Assembly: GCA_949361645.1 (NCBI GenBank)
Contig: OX442415.1
Location: 9,517,254-9,581,253 of the forward strand
DNA from: Spongilla lacustris
Lineage: Eukaryota; Porifera; Demospongiae; Spongillida; Spongillidae
Direction: 5' to 3'
Length of the DNA stretch: 64,000 nt
The position numbers and the translations under genes were made by a program. Shown here one piece after another: positions 13,201 through 28,200 of this stretch. The notes beneath the pieces were generated by a model that saw nothing but the letters and a program-made list of their open reading frames with translations, was not told where the DNA came from and searched no databases. The stretch's first letter is position 1; the number at the start of each line of letters is the position of its first letter.

Positions 13201-16200
13201 ACTCCATCACACCCATCCCCTCTACACACTCACTCACACCCACCAACTCCACACACACTCCCTCACACCCACCCACTCTATGCACACTCCCTCATACCCA
13301 CCCACTCTACACACTCCCTTACACACACTCTACACATTCCCTCACATCCACCCACTCTACACACTCCCTCACACCCACCCACTCTACACACTCCCTCACA
13401 CCCACCCACTCTACACACTCCCTCATATCCACCCACTCTACATACATTCCCTCACTCTACACTCCCTCACACCCACTCTACACACACTCACTCTACACAC
13501 TCCCTCACACCCACCCACTCTCTCACATCCACCCGGCCACTCTACACACTACCTCACACCCACCTATTCTACACTACCTTACACCCACCCATCTACACTC
13601 TCACACCTAGCCACTCTATGCACACTCCCTCATACCCACCCACTCTACACACTCCCTTACACACACACTCTACACATTTCCTCACATCCACCCAATCTAC
13701 ACACTCCCTCACACCCACCCACTTTACACACTCCCTCATACCCACCCACTCTACACACTCCCTCACACCCACCCACTCTACATACATTCCCTCACTCTAC
13801 ACTCCCTCACACCCACTCTACACACACTCACTCTACACACTCCCTCACACCCACCCACTCTCTCACACCCACCCGGCCACTCTACACACTACCTCACACC
13901 CACCTATTCTACACTACCTTACACCCACCCATCTACACACTCCCACACCCACTATATACACATTCCCTCACACCCACCCACTCTACACACACTCCCTTAG
14001 ACCCACCCACTCTACACACTCCCTCACACCCACCCACTCTACACACTCCCTCACACCCACCCACTCTACACAAATCCTCACACCCACCCACTCTATACAC
14101 TCCCTCACAACCACCCAATCAACGCACACTCCCTTACACCCACCCACTCTATACACTCCCTCACACCCACCCACTCTACACTACCTCACACCCACCCATC
14201 TACACACTCCCTCACACCACACTACACACACTCCTTCACATCCACCCACTCTACACACACTCCCTCACACCCACCCACTCTACACACTCCCTCACACCCA
14301 CCCACTCTACACTACCTCACACCCATCCATCTACACACTCCCTCACACCCACACTACACACACTCCTTCACACCCACCCACTCTACACACTCCCTCACAC
14401 CCACCCATCTACACACTCCCTCACACCCACCCATCTACACACTCCCTCACACCCACACTACACACACTCCTTCACATCCACCCACTCTACACACACTCCC
14501 TCACACCCACTCTACACACTCCCTCACACCCACCCACTCTACACACTCCCTCACACCCACCCACTCTACACACTCCCTCACATCCACCCACTCTACACTC
14601 CCTCTCTACACACACCCCTCACACCCACCCACCCTACACACTCTCTCACATCCACCCACTCTACACACTACCTCACACCCAGCCATCTATACACTCCCTC
14701 ACACCCACTCTATACACATTCCTTCACACCCACCCACTCTACACACACTCCCTTAGACCCACCCACTCTACACACACTCCCTCACTCCCACCCACTCTAC
14801 ACACACTCCCTCACACCCACCCACTCTACACATTCCCTTATACCCACCCACTCTACACACTCCCTCACAACCACCCAATCAACGCACACTCCCTTACACC
14901 CACCCACTCCACACACTCCCTCACACCCACCCACTCTACACACTCCCTCACACCCACCCACTCTATACTCCCTCACACCCACCCACCCTACACTCCCTCA
15001 CACCCACCCACTCTACACACACTCGGTTGCACCCACCCACTCTATGCACACATTCCCTCACATGCATAAATGGATAAGAAGTGCCATGTTATTTTTACTT
15101 TCTCGATGCTGTCACGGACCTTAGTGATGATTACATTCCTTGGTACGCTAAATCATAAAGCTCATAGCATGCCGTCCTCATACAATGTACATGTACATAC
15201 GGGTAGGTGTTAGGCATGACAATGCTGTTATTTAGGTTGGCTAAATTCAATGTGTCTATGGTACCACCACATGTGGGTCCCACTACCAGGTCCCCAGGCC
15301 ATACATCACTAGGCTCACCTGCGTCAATGTACTCTTTCCAGAGCCTGAATGACCACACAGAACAACCTTTCCATATGAGTCAGCAGGAAAGCTGGTGCAT
15401 GTTTTCACCATCTGGTTAAACACACCAAGAGATTTGTACCCAGCAACCATCATGGCTGTACGTCCTTCACTGTTCTTCAGATTGATGTCAATACCAGGAT
15501 GGGACAGGAGTGCTCTAACACAGCTGGCCTTGCTATCTTTGGTAGCCTGACTGTCATATTCACCATCCCTGGCAGCTACATGCAGAGCAGTATTTTGATC
15601 CTGGTGGCAAGAGCAATTAATTCACTGTCATCATTACAATTGCACATGCCCACACCCATCATAACACATGTACATGTACTTTTCAATTAATGGAAGGTAC
15701 ACATATGTACATGTACATGTAAGTGATAAATAAGGTAGCCTGATTGTATTCATAATCATCTTAACCCAGATGGGAACTCACTGTCAATGAACCATTCATA
15801 TACTCACACCCATCCACACCTGCACCATAGAGTACATGTACTAAGTACCCCCCCCCACCCATGTGTTTAATTGTCCATACTTTTAAGTCTTGTTAGCGTG
15901 CTATCAGAAATATTGAAACAGGTATGTGGTAGCATCAATAGTTATGACAATTTGCTTGATTAAACACGCCTTTTTGTGGGGGTGAAGGGGAGGGCGTAGT
16001 ACACGTACTCATCAATAAAGCCATAGAAAATCACCCAACAACATACACTCAGAACACATGTGGCCCTAATGCAAGGAGAGCACATAACTCAACTCCTGCG
16101 CCATAGAGTACATGCACTAAGTACATGTGTTTAAACAAGCATATTGTCTATACTTCTAAGTCTTGTTAGCGTGCTATTTCTTTCCTGAAATATATGTGCT

Positions 16201-19200
16201 AGCGTCAATGGTTATGACAATATGCTTGATTAAACATGCCTTTTACAATGTATGTGGGGGTGAAGGGGAGGGCTTTGTACACGTACTCATTAATAAAGTC
16301 ATAGAAAATCACCCAACAACATACACTCAGAACACATGTGGCCCTAATGCAAGGAGAGCACATAACTCCATCTAATGCACCACACTGCCACACCCATACA
16401 TGGTGCCTAAAGTGTTCCCAATGACGAGACAACTTTTTGCTTTGCTTGTAACATTTGAACCTTTCAGGCTACATGTACGGAAATTAGATATTACTTATCA
16501 CTTCTGTACACGAAAAGGTTGTTTTAAAAGGTAAATGAACTTTAGGTTTACTGCCTCTAAATGTATGTCATAACCCCTCCTCCCCCTAGAATGTATATTA
16601 GTGAGCTTTTATTCAATACTTCTACTCTTTTCAAAACCTGCCCTTCCATCGCAATGACCATACATGTACTGTAAGCTTGCCTGTCAGGGTCTAGGGCAGA
16701 GCCCCTTCCAGAAGCTTTGCAATTGTAGCACTTTTTAAAGTCCAGAAACCAATTGAAAGACAAAGTAAACTTATGGTCACTGCATCTCTCTCCTCCCCAT
16801 GCTGGTGCAGCACGTGATGCCCCCCTCCTCCCCATGCTGATGCAGTGCTTATGCAATAATGTGGCTGGGGTAGCTGTGTGACATGTGCATGTGTATAGTA
16901 CAGTAAGGGCATATGTGTAGTGAGGGAAATGGACTGTGTGTAATGAGGTCAGACTGCAGGAAGAATGCGAGCAAAAGAAACAGTATCTGAAAGAGAACCA
17001 TGAGAAGGTATGTGTACATGCTGATGGTTTGGAACATGTCCAAATTATATGTTAAAGGCCATGGTGGAGGCAGCTGGGCAAGATCCATACAGGAGGGACA
17101 ACTCAAGAGTATTCCGTCACGCGTCCTTTGTACAATGTGTCTAAGAAATATTCAGTGGAGGCATTAAAACAAAAAAGTTACGTTCTCTGAAATAATGCTA
17201 ATTAGTGATGTCCTTACAATCAGAGCAATACTACTGCCTCCATAAGATATTAAGACAAAATAACATTTTGCTGTGCATGAACAGTTAAAAAAAGTTACAA
17301 AGGTTTAAAGTGTGTGAATTTGCTATAATGAGACACTCCCACATACATGTACATGTATCTGATTAGGCCGCTTGACCGCAAATGTTTCAAGTGACTTTTG
17401 TTTATTTCGTGCACAAATGGAGAGCAATAGTGGTGTCAGTGCGCTGCACAATGCTGATGCAGGCTCTCAGTTGCTATACAGAGTACCAAGGGTATCTGAA
17501 AATGCAATTCGTCAGTCGAGTCTACAAACAACGGGACGATGCGTGGTGTGTTTACATCACACTCGTGGCTGCTGTAACTGATGATAATGCATGCGGGTAC
17601 ATCGTTGTCATTTCTGCATGAGAATGAAGCGGAGCAGCGAAGAATGTGTTGTATTTACGAGACGTTCAGAATGAATGAAGGAGAAACGTGCTGAGGAAGA
17701 TTTGTTACGTGATGGTTGCAGCTATCATGTGCAGCCCAATAGCCCATCTAGATAGCGTAGTGCATATGAGCTACAGGATTCTGATGACGACTACAGAACC
17801 GGTGAGAATGATGGATGATGCAAAAATCACTGCAGCTTACTACATTCCAGTCGAAAAGATATGAATTTTTTCGCGATCGCACCATGCATGCCTCACGTGT
17901 GCCCTAATTTTAAAAACAATGCTGTATAATTAATGCTCAATGTCATATATCTTAATAACTACATGTACAATCTTTTGGCAATATATGACAGTTGTTTTCA
18001 CATCCTTCCTCATAATGGACCGTCATTTTTTTGAAAGTCTCTTTGATTAAGAAAAAAAATCACCTCTCGGTCAAGAGGTTATCACTCACTATACCTCACT
18101 GACCTAATGAAGGGTTTACTGCCTGTATACACCCCCCTCCTCCCCCCCAAAGGGTTTACTATCTCTATACAACTGCTCCTCCCCCTTGAAGGGTTTTCTG
18201 CCGCTATAAAACTCCTTCTCCCCCTTGAAGGGTTCACTGCCTCTATACAACCCCTCCTACCCCTTGAAGGGTTTACTGCCTCAATACAACCCCTCCTCAC
18301 CCTTGAAGGTTCACTGCCTCTATACAACACCCTCCTCCCCCTTGAAGGGTTTACTGCCTCTATACAACACCCTCCTCCCCCTTGAAGGGTTTACTGCCTC
18401 TATACAACCCCCTGAAGGGTTCACTGCCTCTATACAACCCCTCCTCCCTCTTGAAGGTTTACTGCCTCTATACAACACCCTCCTCCCTCTTGCAGGGTTC
18501 ACTGCCTCTATACAACACCCTCCTCCCCCTTGAAGGGTTTACTGCCTCTATACAACCCCCTCCTCCCCCTTGAAGGATTTGCTGCCTCTATACAACCCCA
18601 CCTCCCTCTTGCAGGGTTCACTGCCACTATACAACACCCTCCTCGCCCTTGAATGGTTCACTGCCTCTATACAACCTCTCCTCCCACTGGAAGGGTTCAC
18701 TGCCTCAATACAACCCCTCCTCCCCCTTGTAGGGTTTACTGCCTCTATATAATCCCTCCTCCCCATTGAAGGGCTTACTGCCTCTATACAACCCCCCCCT
18801 CCCCCTTGAAGGGTTCACTGCCTCTATACAACCCCTCCTCCCCCTTAAAGGGTTTACTGCCTCTACACAACCCCTCCTCCCCCTTGAAGGGTTTACTGCC
18901 TCAATACAACCCCCTCCTCTCCCTTGAAGGGTTTACTGCCTCTAATACAACCCCTCCCCACCCTTGAAGGGTTTACTGCCACTATACAACCCCCCCTCCC
19001 ACTTGAAAGGTTCACTGCCTCTATACAACCCCTCCTCCCCCTTAAAGGGTTTACTGCCTCAATACAACCCCCTCCTCTCCCTTGAAGGGTTTACTGCCTC
19101 TAATACAACTCCTCCTCCCCCTTGAAGGGTTCACTGCCTCTATACAACTCCCTCCTCCCCCTTGAAAGGTTTACTGCCTTTATACAAGCCCCTCCTCCCC

Positions 19201-22200
19201 CTTGAAGGGTAAACTGCCTCTATACAACCCCCGCCTCCCCCTTGAAGGGTTTACTGCCTCTATACAACCCCTCCTCCCCTTTGAAGGGTTCACTGCCTCT
19301 ATACAACCCCTCCTCGCCCTTGAAGGTTTACTGCCTCTATACAACCCCTCCTCCCCCTTGAAGGGTTTACTGCCTATATACAACCCCCTCCTATCTCCTT
19401 TCCAAAATGCCATGATGTCATCCACAAGTTCCAGCTTTACCTCTGGCTTCACCTCTCACCAAATGTACTCTTTTAGCTCATGGCACAGGTTCTCCACCAG
19501 CATGACATGACATGCTAAACTAAGTTAATATACTGTGTAGGTTGGCCCATACACCTGTACATGTAGGTGTACAGGTAAGTGGCTTAGTGTTCATCAATCT
19601 AACACTCAATACATACACAAACATACTCTGCTTCACTACACACTAACATAATACAATAGCTACACATCCCTGAAGCCATACAAATTCACACCTCACCAAA
19701 AAGGTCAAACACACACAACATTCTGCACACAGATCACTCACACTACATGTATGCCCTATTCACACAGGGGAATATGGGACTGGAGTACACTCACCTTATC
19801 CTGAAGGTTGGCCTGGGCACCCCTATCCAACAGCAGCTGCACACACTCAACATGCCCCTTGAGTGATGCACTCATCAGTGGGGTATGTCCCTCCTGTAAA
19901 GATAAGTGCATATAATAAGAAGCCATACAACAACCCCATATACATGTACACAGATAGAACAGTACACAAGGATACATATCACACATTGTTCAACAACAGA
20001 ACTACATGTAGCCATAGGCATAGAGTAGGTGGGGGCTTATTGTTGAGGGGACTTAGGTGTAATAATATACATGTATGCTTGTACAGTATCATACATCTCG
20101 ATATACATCTACATGTATGCTTGACCCACCTCCCCACACTCAAACACTTAAGCAAAGGGTCTATACATGTACATGTACCTCACAACCCTTCCTCCCTGTT
20201 GAAGTGTTCGCTGTCTCTATAAACCCCTCCTCCCCCTAGAAGGGTTCACGGCCATTATGCAACCCCTCCTCCCTCTTGCAGGGTTCACTGCCTCTATACA
20301 ACACCCTCCTCCCCCTTGAAGGGTTTACCAAGGTTTTGTGCCAGGTATCTCAAAAATCATGCCTCTATACAACCCCCTCCTCCCCCTTGAAGGATTTGCT
20401 GCCTCTATACAACCCCATCTCCCCCTTGAAGGGTTTACTGCCTATATATACAACCCCCTCCTCCCCCTTGATTGGTTTACTGCCTCTATACAACCCCTCC
20501 TCCCTCTTGAAGCGTTCACTGCCTCTATACAACCCCCTCCTCCCCCTTGAGGAGTTTACAGCCTCTATACAACCCCTCCTCTCCCTTGAACGGTTTACTG
20601 CCTCTATACAACCCCTCCTCCCCCTTGAAGGGTTTACTGCCTCTATACAACCCCTCCTCCCTCTTGCAGGGTTCACTGCCACTATACAACACCCTCCTCG
20701 CCCTTGAAGGGTTCACTGCCTCTATACAACCTCTCCTCCCACTGGAAGGGTTCACTGAATCTATACAACCCCTCCTCCCCCTTGTAGGGTTTACTGCCTC
20801 TATATAACCCCTCCTCCCCATTGAAGGGCTTACTGCCTCTATACAACCCCCCCCTCCCCTTTGAAGGGTTCACTGCCTCTATACAACCCCTCCTCCCCTT
20901 TAAAGGGTATACTGCCTCTACACAACCCCTCCTCCCCCTTGAAGGGTTTACTACCTCAATACAACCCCCTCCTCTCCCTTGAAGGGTTTACTGCCTCTAA
21001 AACAACCCCTCCCCCCCCCCTTGAAGGGTTTACTGCCACTATACAACCCCCCCTCCCACTTGAAAGGATCACTGCCTCTATACAATCCCTCCTCCCCCTT
21101 AAAGGGTTTACTGCCTCTATACAACCCCTCCTCCCCCTTGAAGGGTTTACTGCCACTATACAACCCCCCCTCCCACTTGAAAGGTTCACTGCCTCTATAC
21201 AACCCCTCCTCCCCCTTAAAGGGTTTACTGCCTCAATACAACCCCCTCCTCTCCCTTGAAGGGTTTACTGCCTCTAATACAACTCCTCCTCCCCCTTGAA
21301 AGGTTTACTGCCTTTATACAAGCCCCTCCTCCCCCTTGAAGGGTAAACTGCCTCTAAACAACCCCGCCTCCCTCTTGAAGGGTTTACTGCCTCTATACAA
21401 CCCCTCCTCCCCTTTGAAGGGTTCACTGCCTCTATACAACCCCTCCTCACCCTTGAAGGTTTACTGCCTCTATACAACCCCTCCTCCCCCTTGAAGGGTT
21501 TACTGCCTATATACAACCCCCTCCTATCTCCTTTCCAAAATGCCATGATGTCATCCACAAGTTCCAGCTTTACCTCTGGCTTCACCTCTCACCAAATGTA
21601 CTCTTTTAGCTCATGGCACAGGTTCTCCACCAGCATGACATGACATGCTAAACTAAGTTAATATACTGTGTAGGTTGGCCCATACACCTGTACATGTAGG
21701 TGTACAGGTAAGTGGCTTAGTGTTCATCAATCTAACACTCAATACATACACAAACATACTCTGCTTCACTACACACTAACATAATACAATAGCTACACAT
21801 CCCTGAAGCCATACAAATTCACATTTCACCAACAAGGTCCAACACACACAACATTCTGCACACAGATCACTCACACTATGCACTCAATAGTATGCACAGA
21901 GACTGGGAACGAGGTGCATTCCAATGTTACACCACACTTAGTAGTGCATTGGTAGAGGGGAACAAATAACATGTTTATATGTGGAAAAATGCCATTTGCC
22001 GCCATTGAATTATTCCCACCAGTGGGTGTGGTGTAACATTGGAATGCATTTCATTCCAAGTCTCTATGGATACTACCTATGAATGAATTAGTGCCTCTTA
22101 ACACAACCCCCTCTTCCCCCTTTAAGAGTTTACTGTCTCTATACAACCCCCTCCTCTCCCTTGAAGGGATTACTGCCTCTAATACAACCCCTCCTCCCCC

Positions 22201-25200
22201 TTGAAGGGTTTACTGCCTCTAATACAACCCCTCCTCCCCCTTGAAGGGTTTACTGCCTCTACACAACCCCTCCTCCCCCTTGAAGGGTTTACTGCCTCAA
22301 TACAACCCTCTCCTCTCCCTTGAAGGGTTTACTGCCTCTAATAAAACCCCTCCTCCCCCTTAAAGGGTAAACTGCCTCTATACAACCCCCGCCTCCCCCT
22401 TGAAGGGTTTACTGCCTCTATACAACCCCCTACTATCTCCTTTCCAAAATGCCATGATGTCATCCACAAGTTCCAGCTTTACCTCTGGCTTCACCTCTCA
22501 CCAAATGTACTCTTTTAGCTCATGACACAGGTTCTCCACCAGCCTGACATGACATGCTAAACTAAGTTAATATACCCTGTAGGTTGGCCCATACACCTGT
22601 ACATGTAGGTGTACAGGTAAGTGGCTTAGTGTTCATCAATCTAACACTTAATACATACACAAACATACTCTGCTTCACCACACACTAACATAATACAATA
22701 GTTACACATCCCTGAAGCCATACAAATTCACACTTCACCAACAAGGTCCAACACACATAACATTCTGCACACAGATCACTCACACTATGCCCTCTTCACA
22801 CAAGGGAACCTGACACTGGTCTCATCTCAAACTGCACTCACAATATCCTGAAGGTTGGCCTGGGCACCCCTATCCAACAGCAGCTGCACACACCCAACAT
22901 GCCCCTCAGCTGATGCCTTCATCAGTGGGGTCCATCCCCTCTGTACAGATAAGTGCATATAACAAGAAGCCATACAACAACCCCATATACATGTACACAG
23001 ATAGGACAGTACACAAGGATACATACCACACATTGTTCAACAACAGAACTACATGTAGCCATAGGCATAGAGTAGGTGAGGGCTTATTGTTGAGGGGACT
23101 TACATGTAGGTGTACGTACTTATTAAATATGCTTGCGTCATACATCAGGATACATACTTGACCCACACTCAATAGTATATAGTATGCACAGAGACTGGGA
23201 ACGAGGTGCATTCCAATGTTACGCCACACTTAGTAGTGCATTGGTAGAGGGGAACAAATAACATATTTTTCTGTGGAAAAATGCCATTTGCCGCCATTGA
23301 ATTATTCCCACCAGTGGGTGTGGTGTAACATTGGAATGCATCTCATTCCAAGTCTCTATGGATGCTACCTATGAATGAATTAGTGCCTCTTAACACAACC
23401 CCCTCTTCCCCCTTTAAGGGTTTACTGTCTCGATACAACCCCCTCCTCTCCCTTGAAGGGTTTACTGCTTCTAATACAACCCCTCCTCCCCCTTGAAGGG
23501 TTTACTGCCTCTACACAACCCCTCCTCCCCCTTGAAGGGTTTACTGCCTCAATACAACCCCCTCCTCTCCCTTGAAGGGTTTACTGCCTCTAATACAACC
23601 CCTCCTCCCCCTTGAAGGGTAAACTGCCTCTATACAACCCCCGCCTCCCTCTTGAATGGTTTACTGCCTCTATACAACCCCTCCTCCCCTTTGAAGGGTT
23701 CACTGCCTCTATACAACCCCTCCTCGCCCTTGAAGGGTTTACTGCCTCTATACAACCCCCTCCTATCTCCTTTCCAAAATGCCATGATGTCATCCACAAG
23801 TTCCAGCTTTACCTCTGGCTTCACCTCTCACCAAATGTACTCTTTTAGCTCATGGCACAGGTTCTCCACCAACATGACATGACATGCTAAACTAAGTTAA
23901 TATACTCTGTAGGTTGGCCCATACACCTGTACATGTAGGTGTACAGGTAAGTGGCTTAGTGTTCATCAATCTAACACTCAATACATACACAAACATACTC
24001 TGCTTCACCACACACTAACATAATACAATAGCTACACATCCCTGAAGCCATACAAATTCACACCTCACCAACAAGGTCCAACACACACAACATTCTGCAC
24101 ACAGATCACTCACACTATGCCCTCTTCACACAAGGGAACATGGGACTAGACTACACTCACCTGATCCTGAAGGTTGGCCTGGGCACCCCTATCCAACAGC
24201 AGCTGCACACACTCAACATGCCCCCTAACTGATGCCTCCATCAGTGGGGTCTCTCCCCTCTGTAAAGATAAGTGCATATAATAAGAAGCCATACAACAAC
24301 CCCATATACATGTACACAGATAGGACAGTACACAAGGATACATACCACACATTGTTCAACAACAGAACTACATGTAGCCATAGGCATAGAGTAGGTGGGA
24401 GCTTATTGTTGAGGGGACTTAGGTGTAATAATATATCCTTGTACAGTATCATACATCATGATATACATGTACATGTATACTTGACCCACCTTCCCACGCT
24501 CAAACAATTAAGCAAAGGGTCTATACATTTATGTCACAACCCCTCCTCCCCCTTGAAGGGTTCACTGCCTCTATACAAACCCTCCTTCCTCTGGAAGGGT
24601 TTACTGCCACTATACAACCCCTTATCCCCCTTGAAGGGTTTACTGCCTCTATACAACCCCTCCTCCCCTTTACATAAGTGACGGGTGTATGTTCTGTCTA
24701 TCTACGGAACTTTTTCCAAAATGCCATGATGTCATCCACAAGTTCCAGCTTTACCTCTGGCTTCACCTCTCACCAAATGTACTCTTTTAGCTCATGACAC
24801 AGGTTCTCCACCAGCATGACATGACATGCTAAACTAAGTTAATATACTCTGTAGGTTGGCCCATACACCTGTACATGTAGGTGTACAGGTAAGTGGCTTA
24901 GTGTTCATCAATCTAACACTTAATACATACACAAACATACTCTGCTTCACTACACACTAACATAATACAATAGCTACACATCCCTGAAGCCATACAAATT
25001 CACATTTCACCAACAAGGTCCAACACACACAACATTCTGCACACAGATCACTCACACTATGCACTCAATAGTATGCACAGAGACTGGGAACGAGGTGCAT
25101 TCCAATGTTACACCACACTTAGTAGTGCATTGGTAGAGGGGAACAAATAACATGTTTATATGTGGAAAAATGCCATTTGCCGCCATTGAATTATTCCCAC

Positions 25201-28200
25201 CAGTGGGTGTGGTGTAACATTGGAATGCATTTCATTCCAAGTCTCTATGGATACTACCTATGAATGAATTAGTGCCTCTTAACACAACCCCCTCTTCCCC
25301 CTTTAAGAGTTTACTGTCTCTATACAACCCCCTCCTCTCCCTTGAAGGGATTACTGCCTCTAATACAACCCCTCCTCCCCCTTGAAGGGTTTACTGCCTC
25401 TAATACAACCCCTCCTCCCCCTTGAAGGGTTTACTGCCTCTACACAACCCCTCCTCCCCCTTGAAGGGTTTACTGCCTCAATACAACCCTCTCCTCTCCC
25501 TTGAAGGGTTTACTGCCTCTAATAAAACCCCTCCTCCGCCTTGAAGGGTTTACTGCCTCTATACAACCCCCGCCTCCCCCTTGAAGGGTTTACTGCCTCT
25601 ATACAACCCCCTACTATCTCCTTTCCAAAATGCCATGATGTCATCCACAAGTTCCAGCTTTACCTCTGGCTTCACCTCTCACCAAATGTACTCTTTTAGC
25701 TCATGGCACAGGTTCTCCACCAGCATGACATGACATGCTAAACTAAGTTAATATACCCTGTAGGTTGGCCCATACACCTGTACATGTAGGTGTACAGGTA
25801 AGTGGCTTAGTGTTCATCAATCTAACACTTAATACATACACAAACATACTCTGCTTCACCACACACTAACATAATACAATAGTTACACATCCCTGAAGCC
25901 ATACAAATTCACACTTCACCAACAAGGTCCAACACACATAACATTCTGCACACAGATCACTCACACTATGCCCTCTTCACACAAGGGAACCTGACACTGG
26001 TCTCATCTCAAACTGCACTCACAATATCCTGAAGGTTGGCCTGGGCACCCCTATCCAACAGCAGCTGCACACACCCAACATGCCCCTCAGCTGATGCCTT
26101 CATCAGTGGGGTCCATCCCCTCTGTACAGATAAGTGCATATAACAAGAAGCCATACAACAACCCCATATACATGTACACAGATAGGACAGTACACAAGGA
26201 TACATACCACACATTGTTCAACAACAGAACTACATGTAGCCATAGGCATAGAGTAGGTGAGGGCTTATTGTTGAGGGGACTTACATGTAGGTGTACGTAC
26301 TTATTAAATATGCTTGCGTCATACATCAGGATACATACTTGACCCACACTCAATAGTATATAGTATGCACAGAGACTGGGAACGAGGTGCATTCCAATGT
26401 TACGCCACACTTAGTAGTGCATTGGTAGAGGGGAACAAATAACATATTTTTCTGTGGAAAAATGCCATTTGCCGCCATTGAATTATTCCCACCAGTGGGT
26501 GTGGTGTAACATTGGAATGCATCTCATTCCAAGTCTCTATGGATGCTACCTATGAATGAATTAGTGCCTCTTAACACAACCCCCTCTTCCCCCTTTAAGG
26601 GTTTACTGTCTCGATACAACCCCCTCCTCTCCCTTGAAGGGTTTACTGCTTCTAATACAACCCCTCCTCCCCCTTGAAGGGTTTACTGCCTCTACACAAC
26701 CCCTCCTCCCCCTTGAAGGGTTTACTGCCTCAATACAACCCCCTCCTCTCCCTTGAAGGGTTTACTGCCTCTAATACAACCCCTCCTCCCCCTTGAAGGG
26801 TAAACTGCCTCTATACAACCCCCGCCTCCCTCTTGAATGGTTTACTGCCTCTATACAACCCCTCCTCCCCTTTGAAGGGTTCACTGCCTCTATACAACCC
26901 CTCCTCGCCCTTGAAGGGTTTACTGCCTCTATACAACCCCCTCCTATCTCCTTTCCAAAATGCCATGATGTCATCCACAAGTTCCAGCTTTACCTCTGGC
27001 TTCACCTCTCACCAAATGTACTCTTTTAGCTCATGGCACAGGTTCTCCACCAACATGACATGACATGCTAAACTAAGTTAATATACTCTGTAGGTTGGCC
27101 CATACACCTGTACATGTAGGTGTACAGGTAAGTGGCTTAGTGTTCATCAATCTAACACTCAATACATACACAAACATACTCTGCTTCACCACACACTAAC
27201 ATAATACAATAGCTACACATCCCTGAAGCCATACAAATTCACACCTCACCAACAAGGTCCAACACACACAACATTCTGCACACAGATCACTCACACTATG
27301 CCCTCTTCACACAAGGGAACATGGGACTAGACTACACTCACCTGATCCTGAAGGTTGGCCTGGGCACCCCTATCCAACAGCAGCTGCACACACTCAACAT
27401 GCCCCCTAACTGATGCCTCCATCAGTGGGGTCTCTCCCCTCTGTAAAGATAAGTGCATATAATAAGAAGCCATACAACAACCCCATATACATGTACACAG
27501 ATAGGACAGTACACAAGGATACATACCACACATTGTTCAACAACAGAACTACATGTAGCCATAGGCATAGAGTAGGTGGGAGCTTATTGTTGAGGGGACT
27601 TAGGTGTAATAATATATCCTTGTACAGTATCATACATCATGATATACATGTACATGTATACTTGACCCACCTTCCCACGCTCAAACAATTAAGCAAAGGG
27701 TCTATACATTTATGTCACAACCCCTCCTCCCCCTTGAAGGGTTCACTGCCTCTATACAAACCCTCCTTCCTCTGGAAGGGTTTACTGCCACTATACAACC
27801 CCTTATCCCCCTTGAAGGGTTTACTGCCTCTATACAACCCCTCCTCCCCTTTACATAAGTGACGGGTGTATGTTCTGTCTATCTACGGAACTTTTTCCAA
27901 AATGCCATGATGTCATCCACAAGTTCCAGCTTTACCTCTGGCTTCACCTCTCACCAAATGTACTCTTTTAGCTCATGACACAGGTTCTCCACCAGCATGA
28001 CATGACATGCTAAACTAAGTTAATATACTCTGTAGGTTGGCCCATACACCTGTACATGTAGGTGTACAGGTAAGTGGCTTAGTGTTCATCAATCTAACAC
28101 TTAATACATACACAAACATACTCTGCTTCACTACACACTAACATAATACAATAGCTACACATCCCTGAAGCCATACAAATTCACATTTCACCAACAAGGT

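Larger units (their letters stand above)
21533..24713. repeat. 3,181-bp tandem unit, copy 1
   Basis: The unit holds three conserved blocks, two ankyrin exons (22,842 and 24,161), two ~175-bp MITEs and several stretches of the 39-bp minisatellite. Corresponding landmarks recur exactly 3,181 bp further right, with very few differences (for example CTTAAAGGGTAAACTG at 22,358 against CCTTGAAGGGTTTACTG in copy 2). Confidence 0.9.
24714..27894. repeat. 3,181-bp tandem unit, copy 2
   Basis: It has the same order of landmarks as copy 1, with ankyrin exons at 26,023 and 27,342. Its left minisatellite stretch is shorter than the sequence left of copy 1, which shows where the duplication joined. Confidence 0.9.

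Noticed and set aside
13082..15124. 680-codon open frame of THSLTPTHS-type repeats (and 705-codon frame at 58,451-60,568)
   Set aside because: It is a by-product of a 27-bp minisatellite without stop codons. Several frames are open at once, there are no splice sites or domains, and it lies in an intron of the Roco gene.
16849..17106. 85-codon minus-strand frame with a hydrophobic stretch (YLLMVLFQILFLLLAFFLQ)
   Set aside because: No splice context linking it to gene A, no family resemblance, and the matching part of copy B lies outside the window, so conservation cannot be tested.
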